The position numbers and the translations under genes are program-made. A stretch of DNA of 64,000 bases from Luteolibacter flavescens (GTDB taxonomy: Bacteria; Verrucomicrobiota; Verrucomicrobiia; Verrucomicrobiales; Akkermansiaceae), in assembly GCF_025950085.1 (NCBI RefSeq), contig NZ_JAPDDS010000008.1, forward strand, positions 1 through 64,000, read 5' to 3'. Below are positions 51,354 through 60,191 of the stretch, one piece after another; position 1 is the first letter of the stretch, and each line of letters starts with the position of its first letter. The notes under the pieces are model-generated. The model was not told where the DNA came from. It did no database searches and saw nothing but the letters and a program-made list of their open reading frames with translations.

Positions 51354-51935
51354 ATGTCGGAAATCCTCTCGCGCGACTGCAGTCTTCCGAAAATATCTAG
51401 CGATGTGATCTCCGACTCACTCGAGAGTGGACGAATCAAGGGCCTCTCAGTGCATGAAGTCCGGTTGACGGTAAATGGCACGAGCATCGAAGTGAATGTG
51501 GAGGCTTGGACCACCCTGCTCGATCTGCTCCGTGAAAGGCTCACCCTGCACGGGACAAAGAAGGGTTGCGACCATGGCCAGTGCGGAGCCTGCACGGTGT
51601 TGCTGGATGGCGTGCGCGTGAACTCTTGTCTGGTCCTCGCCGTCACTTTGGAGGGAAAGCAGGTCGTCACCATTGAAGGCCTTGCCCACGGGGATGTGTT
51701 GCATCCGCTTCAGCAGGCATTCATCGACCACGATGCCTTCCAGTGCGGCTACTGCACTCCAGGCCAGATCTGCTCCGCGGTAGGACTCATCGCCGAAGGA
51801 TGTCCTTCATCCGACGATGGCATCCGTGAGGCGATGAGTGGCAATCTCTGCCGCTGTGGAGCCTACCCGAACATCCTCACCGCCATCAAGGAAGTGGTAA
51901 ACACCGTTGAAACCAAATCCCCCGCCCTTCCATGA
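51354..51935 (+). CDS. Aldehyde oxidoreductase, 2Fe-2S subunit (PaoA-like)
   Basis: 193 residues with two [2Fe-2S] sites of the xanthine-oxidase family. The plant-ferredoxin-type cluster ligands lie in GCDHGQCGACTV and the following Cys in VNSCLVLA; the second cluster ligands are in CGYCTPGQ and NLCRCGAY. The first 40 residues are an extra segment without a twin-Arg signal, unlike exported E. coli PaoA, so this enzyme is probably cytoplasmic. Its stop overlaps the FAD-subunit start by four bases (51932-51935). Confidence 0.9.
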   Translation: MSEILSRDCSLPKISSDVISDSLESGRIKGLSVHEVRLTVNGTSIEVNVEAWTTLLDLLRERLTLHGTKKGCDHGQCGACTVLLDGVRVNSCLVLAVTLEGKQVVTIEGLAHGDVLHPLQQAFIDHDAFQCGYCTPGQICSAVGLIAEGCPSSDDGIREAMSGNLCRCGAYPNILTAIKEVVNTVETKSPALP

Positions 51936-52924
51936 AGCCCTTCAGCTACCATTGCGCGACCGACGCCGGGGACGCTCTCTCCCATCTCAGCGGAAGTTCG
52001 GCAGCAGCCTTCCTTGCCGGTGGAACCAATCTCGTGGACCTCATGAAGGAGGACGTGATGAGTCCGGCCGAGGTGGTGGATATCTCCCGGCTGCCGCTTG
52101 GTGGCATCACGGTGACAGATGAGGGCGGGCTGCGGCTCGGGGCTTTGGAGACTAACGCCGCCACCGCGCGTCACCCCGAGGTCGTCAGTCGCTATCCCTT
52201 GCTCGCGAAGGCCATCCTTGCGGGGGCATCCCCGCAACTCCGCAATCGCGCCACGAACGGGGGCAATCTGCTTCAGCGAACGCGCTGCCCCTACTTCTAC
52301 GATGTCCAGCTCCCGTGCAACAAGCGGCTGCCCGGCTCCGGCTGCCCGGCACGCGAGGGATACAATCGCAACCACGCGATTCTTGGCACCAGCGAGCACT
52401 GCATCGCAACTCATCCCTCGGACATGTGCGTGGCTCTCTCAGCACTGGACGCAGTGGTGGTGCTGGAGGGAGCAGGCTCGTCCCGCTCCATCCCCATCAC
52501 CGGATTTCACCGGCTGCCGGAAGACGAGCCGCACCGCGATACCGACATCCGCGCGGATGAACTCATCACTGCCATCGAGCTTCCTTCGAAGGGATTTCCC
52601 GAAAACTATCAATACCTGAAAATCCGCGACAGGAGTTCGTATGCGTTTGCCCTGGTGTCGGTCGCGGCAGCGATCGAGATCGAGGATGGCATGATTGCCG
52701 ATGCGAGGATCGCTCTTGGAGGGGTCGCACACAAACCGTGGAGGAAAGAGGAAGCGGAAGCGCTCCTTGTGGGCGGGCCGCCGTCGGCACTGGCCTTCGA
52801 CAAGGCTGCCACTGCACTGCTCGGCGGGGCTGAAGCCCGAACTTTCAATGCCTTCAAAATCCCGCTCGCCCGCGCCGCCATTACCCGCGCCCTGGCCGAT
52901 GCATGCCACCTGATGACGAAATGA
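51932..52924 (+). CDS. Aldehyde oxidoreductase, FAD subunit (PaoB-like)
   Basis: A 330-residue FAD-binding subunit. The FAD loop is AFLAGGTNLVDLMKEDVM and ILAGASPQLRNRATNGGNLL is the second typical stretch. A Cys-rich insertion, RTRCPYFYDVQLPCNKRLPG followed by SGCPAR, matches the extra [4Fe-4S] cluster loop of PaoB-like subunits. Electrons pass from molybdenum through the iron-sulphur centres to FAD. It overlaps both neighbours by four bases, so the three subunits are translated in step. Confidence 0.9.
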   Translation: MKPFSYHCATDAGDALSHLSGSSAAAFLAGGTNLVDLMKEDVMSPAEVVDISRLPLGGITVTDEGGLRLGALETNAATARHPEVVSRYPLLAKAILAGASPQLRNRATNGGNLLQRTRCPYFYDVQLPCNKRLPGSGCPAREGYNRNHAILGTSEHCIATHPSDMCVALSALDAVVVLEGAGSSRSIPITGFHRLPEDEPHRDTDIRADELITAIELPSKGFPENYQYLKIRDRSSYAFALVSVAAAIEIEDGMIADARIALGGVAHKPWRKEEAEALLVGGPPSALAFDKAATALLGGAEARTFNAFKIPLARAAITRALADACHLMTK

Positions 52925-55152
52925 GTTCCACATCCTCATACTCCCATACCGGTCGCCCGGCGAACCGTGTCGACGGAGCAGCGAAGGTCACAGGGACCGC
53001 CCGGTATGCTGCGGAATTCACTGGTGCCGATCTCCTGCACGGTCACGTGGTGTGCAGCGGAATACCTCGTGGCAAGATCCTGTCCGTCTGCACTTCGGAG
53101 GCGGAGAGCATCCCGGGCGTCGTCAAAGTCTTCACCCATGAGAATACACCGCACCTTGCGTGGCTGGACCGCAGCTATCGCGATCAGGTGGCACCGGACG
53201 GCTCGCCTCTGCGACCCCTCCATGACTGGGAAATTTACTTCCAAGGACAGCCGGTCGCCCTCGTGGTGGCTTCGACTCCCGAGGTAGCTGCCTACGCCGC
53301 CTCGCTGGTGCGTGTGACATGCGAGGCAGACACCTGCTCCACCGATCTGGCCGAAGAGCGGGCCAATGCCTATAAGGCACCCGCCAGCCGAAGCGGTATC
53401 GAATTGCCACCCGACCCGCGTGGCGATCCGGATGAAGTCCACGCAGCAGCAGGACTCTCGCTTGAGGAAAACTACGGCACGCCGGCCCAACATCATAATC
53501 CGATGGAACTATTTGCGAGCACTGCGGTGTGGGAGAAGGACGTGCTGGTGGTATACGATAAGACCCAGGGGGTACTGAACACCCAAGCTTACCTCACCAA
53601 AGTCTTCTCGCTCTCCAAGAAGGCGCTCCAGGTGAGGTCGCCATTCGTCGGCGGTGCTTTTGGCTCGGCGCTCCGACCACAATTCCAGTGCTTCATGGCG
53701 GTGCTGGCGGCTTTGGAGCTACAGAGAAACGTAAAGATCAGCTTGACCCGCCGCCAGATGTTCGGCCTCAGCGGACGCTCGCGAACGATTCAGAATGTGA
53801 AACTCGGCGCAACCCTCTACGGCGAGCTGAAGTCCGTGATTCACGAGTGCTTCTCCGAGACTTCGCGCTTCGAGGACTACATTGAGAACGTCGTGAACTG
53901 GTCCGGCGTGCTCTATCGCTGCGAGAACGTTCGTCAGAAGTATGAACTCGCGAAGCTGGACATCAACACCCCGTGCGACATGCGCGCGCCGGGCGCGACG
54001 CAGGGGGTCTTCGCTTTCGAGTGCGCGATCGACGAACTCGCAGCAGCGCTCAAGATCGACCCGCTCGAGTTCCGCATCCGTCACCACATCGACAGGGACC
54101 AGACGAAGGACCTCCCCTACTCCAGCAAGCAACTGCTGGAATGCTATCGCCAGGGTGCTGCCGCCTTTGGCTGGGAAAGGCGGGACGCCGTGGTCGGCAG
54201 CGGGCGGGAGGGCAGAACGCTGAAGGGCTCGGGAGTAGCCACGGGCGTGTGGGAGGCGATGCAGATGCCCGCCTCGGCTAAGGCGGTGCTGGGAGCCGAC
54301 GGCAAGCTTGTGGTCAGCAGCGCCACCTCGGACATCGGCACCGGAACCTATACCATCATGTCCCAGATAGCCGCGGAAGCGCTCGGACTGGACATCACGG
54401 ATGTGAAATTCCAACTCGGAGACACCGCCCTGCCCTCCTCCCCGCTACAGGGAGGCTCATGGACGGCTGCCAGTGTAGGCACGGCCGTGGACGCGGCGTG
54501 CCGGAAGATCCGCAAGAAGCTGCTGAAAATGGCCGAGAGCCATCCCGCCTTCGACGGGACGAGGGAGGATGACCTGACGCTCGATGAAGGCTGCGTCATC
54601 GTCGCGGGCGACCCGGCTCACCGCATCTCATTCACCGACCTGCTGGAAGCCTCCTCCGTATCGAAGATCCAAAGGAAAAGCACCGCTCTTCCGAAGATAC
54701 TAAAGCAGCGAAAATATGCCCGCCAGGCACATTCCGCTGTCTTTGCCGAGGTGGAAGTGGACGAGGACACCCGCATGGTTCGCGTGACCCGCGTGGTCAG
54801 CGCAATCGCCGCAGGGAGGATCATCAATCCGAAGACCGCACGCAGCCAGATCCTGGGCGGGATCGTATGGGGAATCGGTATGGCGCTGCAGGAGGAGACC
54901 GTCCACGACCACCGGCTCGGCAGGATCATCAACCCCGGCCTCGCCGACTATCACTTTCCCGTCCACGCGGACATCGGCGACATCGAGGTGATCTTCGTTC
55001 CCGAAGATGATAACGTGGTGAATCCGCTCGGCGTGAAAGGTCTCGGAGAAATCGGTCTCGTGGGTGTAGCCGCCGCCGTCGCGAATGCGGTCCACCATGC
55101 CACCGGCCGCCGAGTCCGCGACTTGCCCTTCACCCCGGACAAGCTGCTTTGA
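52921..55152 (+). CDS. Aldehyde oxidoreductase, molybdenum subunit (PaoC-like)
   Basis: The 743-residue large subunit of a xanthine-dehydrogenase-family enzyme. Characteristic segments are RVDGAAKVTGTARYAAEF, HHNPMELFASTAVW, SPFVGGAFGSALRPQF, DMRAPGATQGVFAFECAIDE, GSWTAASVGTAVDAAC and, near the C-terminus, VKGLGEIGLVG with the catalytic Glu. It binds a molybdenum cofactor, in this branch often the cytosine dinucleotide form. PaoABC oxidises aromatic aldehydes to acids, a detoxifying role. The usual XdhC-like chaperone (PaoD) is not seen in the window. Confidence 0.9.
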   Translation: MSSTSSYSHTGRPANRVDGAAKVTGTARYAAEFTGADLLHGHVVCSGIPRGKILSVCTSEAESIPGVVKVFTHENTPHLAWLDRSYRDQVAPDGSPLRPLHDWEIYFQGQPVALVVASTPEVAAYAASLVRVTCEADTCSTDLAEERANAYKAPASRSGIELPPDPRGDPDEVHAAAGLSLEENYGTPAQHHNPMELFASTAVWEKDVLVVYDKTQGVLNTQAYLTKVFSLSKKALQVRSPFVGGAFGSALRPQFQCFMAVLAALELQRNVKISLTRRQMFGLSGRSRTIQNVKLGATLYGELKSVIHECFSETSRFEDYIENVVNWSGVLYRCENVRQKYELAKLDINTPCDMRAPGATQGVFAFECAIDELAAALKIDPLEFRIRHHIDRDQTKDLPYSSKQLLECYRQGAAAFGWERRDAVVGSGREGRTLKGSGVATGVWEAMQMPASAKAVLGADGKLVVSSATSDIGTGTYTIMSQIAAEALGLDITDVKFQLGDTALPSSPLQGGSWTAASVGTAVDAACRKIRKKLLKMAESHPAFDGTREDDLTLDEGCVIVAGDPAHRISFTDLLEASSVSKIQRKSTALPKILKQRKYARQAHSAVFAEVEVDEDTRMVRVTRVVSAIAAGRIINPKTARSQILGGIVWGIGMALQEETVHDHRLGRIINPGLADYHFPVHADIGDIEVIFVPEDDNVVNPLGVKGLGEIGLVGVAAAVANAVHHATGRRVRDLPFTPDKLL

Positions 55153-55184
55153 ACCATTCAAACCCAACCATCCATTGCACTGCC

Positions 55185-55472
55185 ATGAGCACGACCGACA
55201 CGGGACTTTCCGACCAACAGAAGCTGGCCACACCCGCCGCGCCCCGCACGAATGACGACCTCACCATCGCCGAGCAACTGCGGCTGTGGAAGCAGCCGTC
55301 CGGTGCAGATGGCGTCTATACTTTCCGCGATGAATCAGGCCGGGTGCTCGACATTGAGCGGGAAGACTTCAGCGCCTTCATCGAAGTGAATGGCCCCCTG
55401 CATCCAGGAGACTATCGCGCCCGCCATGACCGGGACTGGCGGGACGATTTCATTGCTCTCGCACAATCCTGA
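55185..55472 (+). CDS. Small hypothetical protein after paoC-like gene
   Basis: 95 residues from the ATG at 55185, starting 32 bases after the molybdenum-subunit gene. A polar N-terminus leads to a likely alpha/beta part (LTIAEQLRLWKQPSGADGVY, RVLDIEREDFSAFIEVNG). I do not know the family. The position suggests translation with the operon. An upstream in-frame ATG at 55149 is possible. Confidence 0.55.
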   Translation: MSTTDTGLSDQQKLATPAAPRTNDDLTIAEQLRLWKQPSGADGVYTFRDESGRVLDIEREDFSAFIEVNGPLHPGDYRARHDRDWRDDFIALAQS

Positions 55473-55476
55473 TTGC

Positions 55477-56010
55477 ATGGCCATGGATGCTTCCTCCGAT
55501 ATTACCAAATCCGACTTTTCGCTGTGGCAGCGGGCTGCGGCGATGGCAGCTAGTGCTCACGAAGGGCAGAATCCGCCCGGGACCGATATGCCCTACTTCG
55601 CTCATGTAGCAAGGGTCGCCATGCTCGTGTCTTCGGAATTCGGCTGCCATGATCCCGAGGTGCTAGCGGCCGCCTATCTTCACGATGTCTTCGAGAAGAC
55701 GTCGCTCACCCGGGAAGCGGTCGCGCTCACCATGGGGCCGGACGTGACTGCCTGGGTCGAATGGCTCAGCAAGACATCAAAGGATGAAAAGGCCGCCTAC
55801 TGGGAACGCCTCGCGCAGGCACCATGGCAAGCGCGGCTGATCAAGATGGCCGACGCGCTCGATCATCTCGATGGCCCGGTCGAGTATCGGGAGGCACGAC
55901 TGAAAGCTGCAAATCGCGCGCTAGCCCTTGCAACTTCTGGAGAACCGGAGATCGAGCGCGCGCGGACCTTATTGGAAGCAGCTATCGACCACGGACGCAG
56001 GTCCACCTGA
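55477..56010 (+). CDS. HD-domain phosphohydrolase, MESH1/SpoT-like
   Basis: A 177-residue protein with the HD metal-binding pattern: a His in YFAHVARVAML, HD in LAAAYLHDVFEKT, and a later Asp in LIKMADALDHLDG. The order and spacing resemble the hydrolase domain of SpoT and small alarmone hydrolases such as MESH1. It may degrade (p)ppGpp or a related nucleotide; no synthetase domain is present. The ATG at 55477 lies four bases after the preceding stop. A second ATG at 55483 is also possible. Confidence 0.75.
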   Translation: MAMDASSDITKSDFSLWQRAAAMAASAHEGQNPPGTDMPYFAHVARVAMLVSSEFGCHDPEVLAAAYLHDVFEKTSLTREAVALTMGPDVTAWVEWLSKTSKDEKAAYWERLAQAPWQARLIKMADALDHLDGPVEYREARLKAANRALALATSGEPEIERARTLLEAAIDHGRRST

Positions 56011-56065
56011 TCGTAGGGTCGGATGCCCCCGCCCCGTGGACGTGCATATCGCGGCCGCTGTTGTT

Positions 56066-57229
56066 TCACCTTGCCACCTTCGCGGGTGCTCCGGATTCGA
56101 TGGACTTGGCAATCGCCTCCACGATCTTCATGTCGGCGAGTCCCATTGCGGCCGGCGTTACTACCTCGCCATTGTCGAGAACCGCGGTGGAGAAGCCGTC
56201 CATCTCCGCAGTGAAGTGATCGACCTGTGGCACCATTACCTCAGTGGACTCAGTCGGTGACTCTTCGCCGCTCTTTGAAATCGTGCGCAGCCGCAGCCCG
56301 CGATAGCTGAAGGCAGGGTCCATGACGATGGTGCCCTTTTCGCAGTGGACATGGTAACTCCGGCTCTCCGCAGTTCCGAAAGAACAAAGGCAACTGGCCA
56401 CCGCCCCGGAGGCGTAGCGCAAGATGAAGCTCACGCTCTCGGGCACTTCGCGGAATCTCGGATCATCCTCCGGCCGCGAGGCATAGGCCGTCACTTCCAC
56501 CGGCTCCTCATTGAAGACGTAACGGGCGGCATTGATGGAATACACGCCCACGTCGCCCACCGGTCCACCGCCGAGCTTTCCGCTCAGGCGGATATTGGGA
56601 GCCTTCACATCCTGGCAGTTGCTGGAGGTGAATGCGCGGATGCCACCGAAACGCTTTGCCCGACACCATTCCATGACCATCTTGTTCATCGGCTCGTAGT
56701 GCAGACGGTAGGCGACGCCGAGTTTCTTCCCCGCTTCTTCCGCGGCCTTTGCCATGGCCTCGCCCTCCTCCACGCTCACCGCCATCGGCTTCTCGCAGAG
56801 GACGTGCTTGCCGGCTTTCAGCGCACGGATGGTAAATTCCGCGTGCATGCTGTTGGGCAGCACGATGTAGACGATGTCGATGCGCTTGTCGTCGGCGATG
56901 CGGTCGAAGTTTTGGTAGTCGTAGATGGCATCTTCGGAGATTCCGTGGGCTTTCGCAACTTTCAGCGCCTTGTCGCGGTGACCGCTCACGAGTGCAACCG
57001 GCTTCGAGCGCTTGCAACCGGCGAATGCTGGCATGATCTCCTCAAGTGCGAGCTCGCCAAGCCCCACGATGGCCCACCCTGCCTTCTTCCCGGCGGCCCC
57101 TTCCACCTCCAGATTCTCCGGCTGCTTGTCTGGCGGCGCGAGCGGCACAGCATCTTGGGCGGTGACAAGCCCTGCGCCGGAAAGCAGCGCTGCGGAACTC
57201 ATGAACTTGCGGCGTGACGTGTTTTCCAT
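56066..57229 (-). CDS. Tat-exported Gfo/Idh/MocA oxidoreductase
   Basis: 387 residues, opening with a twin-arginine signal (TSRRKFMSSAALLSGAG). The NAD(P)-binding fold reads GWAIVGLGELALEEI, followed by VYIVLPNSMHAEF and the family motif HVLCEKPMAVSVEEGEAM. The C-terminal domain includes GGPVGDVGVYSINAARYVF, where D and H-type residues act on sugars. The closest type is glucose-fructose oxidoreductase-like; the cofactor is probably tightly bound for periplasmic work. Verrucomicrobia hold many such genes. It is convergent with the HD gene, 55 bases apart. Confidence 0.87.
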   Translation of the reverse strand: MENTSRRKFMSSAALLSGAGLVTAQDAVPLAPPDKQPENLEVEGAAGKKAGWAIVGLGELALEEIMPAFAGCKRSKPVALVSGHRDKALKVAKAHGISEDAIYDYQNFDRIADDKRIDIVYIVLPNSMHAEFTIRALKAGKHVLCEKPMAVSVEEGEAMAKAAEEAGKKLGVAYRLHYEPMNKMVMEWCRAKRFGGIRAFTSSNCQDVKAPNIRLSGKLGGGPVGDVGVYSINAARYVFNEEPVEVTAYASRPEDDPRFREVPESVSFILRYASGAVASCLCSFGTAESRSYHVHCEKGTIVMDPAFSYRGLRLRTISKSGEESPTESTEVMVPQVDHFTAEMDGFSTAVLDNGEVVTPAAMGLADMKIVEAIAKSIESGAPAKVAR

Positions 57230-57635
57230 CCCGGAGCCTTCGCATCCGGCATGCCAGAGATTGAAAACTCAAGGGTGGGATCAAGTCCAAGCCTTAGGTA
57301 AGACCGATCCTAATCCGAATCTCACCTTTTATGAACCACAGAATTTGGCCAGGCGACGCCCAAATTCCCCGAAGCAGCTAGAGGTGCGATGTTCTTTCAT
57401 CAGCATCATTGAATGCCTTCCCGGGGCTAATCCATCAGCCGGTTGACAACGAAAGAATTCGAACATTTGGGTAAAAAACACAAAAGATCGACTTCCAAAC
57501 GAACATGCACGCCTTCGAAAGTCGGACTCAACCAGCCTGGACAGATTGTTCAAAAATCGACACAATTCTTTGACAACTTGAACATTACACAAGAACACCA
57601 GCAATCCGTCCAATTCGTTTCTGGAATTTCTGGAG
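57230..57635. other. Gap of about 400 bases before the integrase end
   Basis: AT-richer than its surroundings. It contains TGGACAGATTGTTCA at 57538-57552, an imperfect form of the palindromes near attL (7161-7176). A 66-codon frame from a TTG at 57443 has no family match, so I do not call it. No other feature is clear. Confidence 0.4.
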
Positions 57636-58907
57636 TCACTTAGGGTATTTCGAAATGCTCAATTTCGGGATCTGGTCGATTGCTTTCTTCAAGGACTCCA
57701 ATTCGATGTGGGTGTAGATGTCATTAATTTCTTTCGTCGTGTGGCCGGTCAGGCGCATGCGCAGTTCTTGGGACACGTTCGCATTGGCCAGTAAGCTCGT
57801 GAAGGTGTGACGGAGCGAATGGAAACTGCGTGCATATTGAGTCCGACCAGCTCCGTCACTGGCTTGTTTAATGACGTTTCGGCAGATGCCGGCAAATTCC
57901 ATGAGAGCCCCAAACTGGAGAGAGAGCCCATTCCGGCCCGCCACGCTCGTCTTAGCCAACGATGGAAAGAGGGACGCGGCCGGATCATCTGACAGCGGGT
58001 GTTTCAATAGGAAATCTTCCAGCGATGGGTGCAGCGGTATCGTGAGGATCTTTCTCTTCCGGGATGTCTTCTGTGGCATGTAAGAGAGGCAGTTCTTCAC
58101 CAGATCAATATTGCCCGCTTTCAGCGAAGCAGCATCACCCAGCCGAAGGCCTCCATACACTCCCATGAGGATGACACCTCGCCAATCAGCCGAACATGCC
58201 GAACTGAGGAGTTTGCCGACCTCGTCAGGCGTGAACGGCTCGCGCTGGATGCTATCTTCCTCGGATAGGGTAGCGACGTTGCTCGCAGGATTACGTGGGA
58301 GTAGGCCCTCCTTCACCGCGGAGGTGAGGCACGAACGGATGTCTTTCAAATAGCCATTGGTCGTCTTGGCGCTTCTACCCTCCGCCCGGAGCTTGTCGCG
58401 AAACTTCTGCACGTCCGCGCCAGCAAGGATTTCCAATCGATCGGCAGCCCGGTCGCCGAGGTGCGACTTGAAGCGTGCCACCGCATTCTTGTAGCGGGCC
58501 AGGGTCGCAGGCTTACCGGCGACCTTTTTATTATCGAGCCAGAAGTCCAGCCATTGGGTGATTGTGTAGCCTCGGATGGCCTTGCCGGACTCAATCTCGG
58601 TGAACTTGGCCAGGAACTCGCGAGCTAGGTCCGCAGTAAGCTCGTGGCGCGCAGCCAGGTCGGCGGCCTCTTGCAAGGCAGCGTAGATGAGGGCGCTCTT
58701 CTCTTCGCCGGCCCCGGCTTCTTTTAAGATGCTCTCCCGTAAAGCGACGGCGAAAGCCTCGGCCTCCCGCTTCGTCGTCTTGCCAGTCTGACGATTGATC
58801 TGGCGCTGCCTCCCATCAGCACCCGTGATGCGGAATGAGCAGTAGTAACCAGGGAGGGATGCGCCCGTTTTTCGGTTGGGCCGCCGGAACAAACTCACGC
58901 CAATCAT
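57636..58907 (-). CDS. int: Tyrosine recombinase (island integrase)
   Basis: A 423-residue tyrosine recombinase. The N-terminal arm- and core-binding domains occupy the first 230 residues. The catalytic set is complete: Arg255 in GGLRLGDAASL, H363 and R366 in HSLRHTF, H389 in LTGHTTKEI and the nucleophile Tyr398 in NDIYTH. The gene starts at the ATG at 58907, just outside the 32-base repeat (58907-58938), about 120 bases from attR, and is transcribed inward. It should catalyse recombination at the tRNA-Lys 3' end. The enzyme looks intact, so excision may still be possible. Confidence 0.93.
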   Translation of the reverse strand: MIGVSLFRRPNRKTGASLPGYYCSFRITGADGRQRQINRQTGKTTKREAEAFAVALRESILKEAGAGEEKSALIYAALQEAADLAARHELTADLAREFLAKFTEIESGKAIRGYTITQWLDFWLDNKKVAGKPATLARYKNAVARFKSHLGDRAADRLEILAGADVQKFRDKLRAEGRSAKTTNGYLKDIRSCLTSAVKEGLLPRNPASNVATLSEEDSIQREPFTPDEVGKLLSSACSADWRGVILMGVYGGLRLGDAASLKAGNIDLVKNCLSYMPQKTSRKRKILTIPLHPSLEDFLLKHPLSDDPAASLFPSLAKTSVAGRNGLSLQFGALMEFAGICRNVIKQASDGAGRTQYARSFHSLRHTFTSLLANANVSQELRMRLTGHTTKEINDIYTHIELESLKKAIDQIPKLSISKYPK

Positions 58908-58938
58908 GCTAACAGGGTGCTAACATTCAGCCGCGTCC
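58907..58938 (+). repeat. Right copy of the 32-base repeat, possible recombinase arm site
   Basis: Matches 7040-7071 at 27 of 32 positions, same orientation, with two TGCTAAC boxes. It overlaps the first base of the integrase start codon and thus its leader, so binding here could also autoregulate the integrase. Confidence 0.5.
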
Positions 58939-59029
58939 GAGCAAGTCAATATAGTCCCGAATTGCTCAATTTCAGAGGTTTGCAATCGCCATTGATCACG
59001 ATGAACACCATTGGACGCTCGGTAACGAA

Positions 59030-59072
59030 TCCTGGGTTCGAGTCCCAGTCCTCGTATCTCTTCTGATTTTCA
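59030..59072 (+). repeat. attR: right copy of the island attachment direct repeat
   Basis: Bases 59030-59059 repeat the tRNA-Lys 3' end exactly and 59060-59072 match at 10 of 13 positions. No tRNA 5' half precedes it, so this is a fragment created by integration, not a functional gene. Confidence 0.85.
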
Positions 59073-59230
59073 GGAGACTCCGCCCAAGGCGAGGCCCGTA
59101 GTCGGGTCTCCGTTGTGATGCATTGGCGGCATTCGTCGGCCTCCGGTCTTTCCGTCGGTGATCCGGGCATTTCTGGAGACCGTGGCTGAGGGGTCGCCCC
59201 GGAGAAAGGGCGGGCAGATGATGCCTCCCC

Positions 59231-59762
59231 TTAGTGCGAGACGATCCTGTAGAATGCGCGGGACATGGTCGGGGCGGCGTCGGTGAAGTCGAGCCAGCCG
59301 ACGGCATCGCTGGAGCGGGTGCCGATGGCGGTCCACCCATTCAGATCGGTGGAGCGTTCGATGGTGTAGCTTCGCAGCGGGATGCCCTGGTAGCCCAGCA
59401 TGACCTTGCCATCCGGGGCGATGGTGAGAGCCGGGACATACTGGTCGGGGCAGCAGTGTCACGGTCGCCGTGGAGCTGACTCCGGCGGAATTCCGGGGCG
59501 GGTAGGTGAACCTGTCCGTTCCGGTCACCGCGGCCCCGGGAGTGTAGTGAATTTCCTCTCCCACGAGCGAAAGCGGCACGCCCTGCGAGCTGGTGGTATC
59601 GATGCCATCGAGCACGACTTCCTGGCCCTCCGGGCGGACGTCATTCGCATGGAGTCTAGCCAGGCGGATCGGGAAGGACTGATCGGCCGAACCCGGCGGA
59701 CGTGTGATGATATCATCCTGCGCCTGGAGCAGGCCGCTGGCCGAGACACTGCCGCCATTGAG
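59231..59762 (-). pseudogene. C-terminal remnant of a large Ig/cadherin-like surface protein, frameshifted
   Basis: On the minus strand a frame reads a bacterial Ig-like or cadherin-like unit (ANDVRPEGQEVVLDGIDTTS, GEEIHYTPGAAVTGTDRF, SAGVSSTATVTLL) and then loses sense near 59455. In another frame the protein goes on as VPALTIAPDGKVMLGYQG, SYTIERSTDLNGWTAIG and WLDFTDAAPTMSRAFYRIVS to a TAA at 59231-59233. Such ends are usual for Verrucomicrobia autotransporter-like repeat proteins. The upstream part is lost where the histidine-kinase fragment begins. It is a broken relic next to attR. Confidence 0.7.
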
Positions 59763-60191
59763 CGAAGCGAGGACAAAGTCCGGATTACTATCGATGCCGA
59801 ACACGGCGGCGTGGAGCTGCGGTTGGAAGTGGGTAGCGAACTGCTCATGGAGACCGACCTCGTGCTTGCCCAAATCCTCGTGAGGAACCTGCTCGCAAAC
59901 GCGCTGAAATCCGCCAACTGCATTGTGACCATCCGCACCGTCGCCGAAGGAGATCGGCTGCGCTTCATCGACGGCAATGACGGCCCTGCCCTAGCCCCGG
60001 CCATCGCCGCCCGCCTCTCCAGCGGCCAGGACGAGTCGATCACCGCCACCGGGGGCATGGGGCTAAAGCTCTGCCGCGAGATCTGCGACGCGCTCGGTAC
60101 CCCGCTCCAAGCCCGCAGCCCCGAGGATGGCGGCGCGGAATTCGACTTCACTCTGAAGATCGCACCCTCCACGGCCGGCCAACCATCATGA
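59757..60191 (+). pseudogene. Histidine kinase fragment (HATPase domain only)
   Basis: This frame carries the ATPase half of a sensor kinase: N-box VRNLLANALKSA, a G1-like FIDGNDGPALAP, and a G2 box GGMGLKLCREICDAL, ending in GGAEFDFTLKI. The sensing and phosphoacceptor parts are absent; upstream of about 59757 the frame runs over the surface-protein remnant on the other strand. Its TGA overlaps the ATG of the response-regulator fragment (60188-60191), the normal layout of a two-component pair. The pair is decayed. Confidence 0.7.

Noticed and set aside
57443-57643. Small frame before the integrase gene end, considered as a second excisionase
   Set aside because: It needs a TTG start, lacks a helix-turn-helix pattern and is of low complexity.
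6986-59029. Conjugation, phage structural, CRISPR or toxin-antitoxin genes on the island
   Set aside because: I looked for relaxase, coupling protein, capsid, terminase, repeat-spacer and small toxin-antitoxin patterns and saw none.
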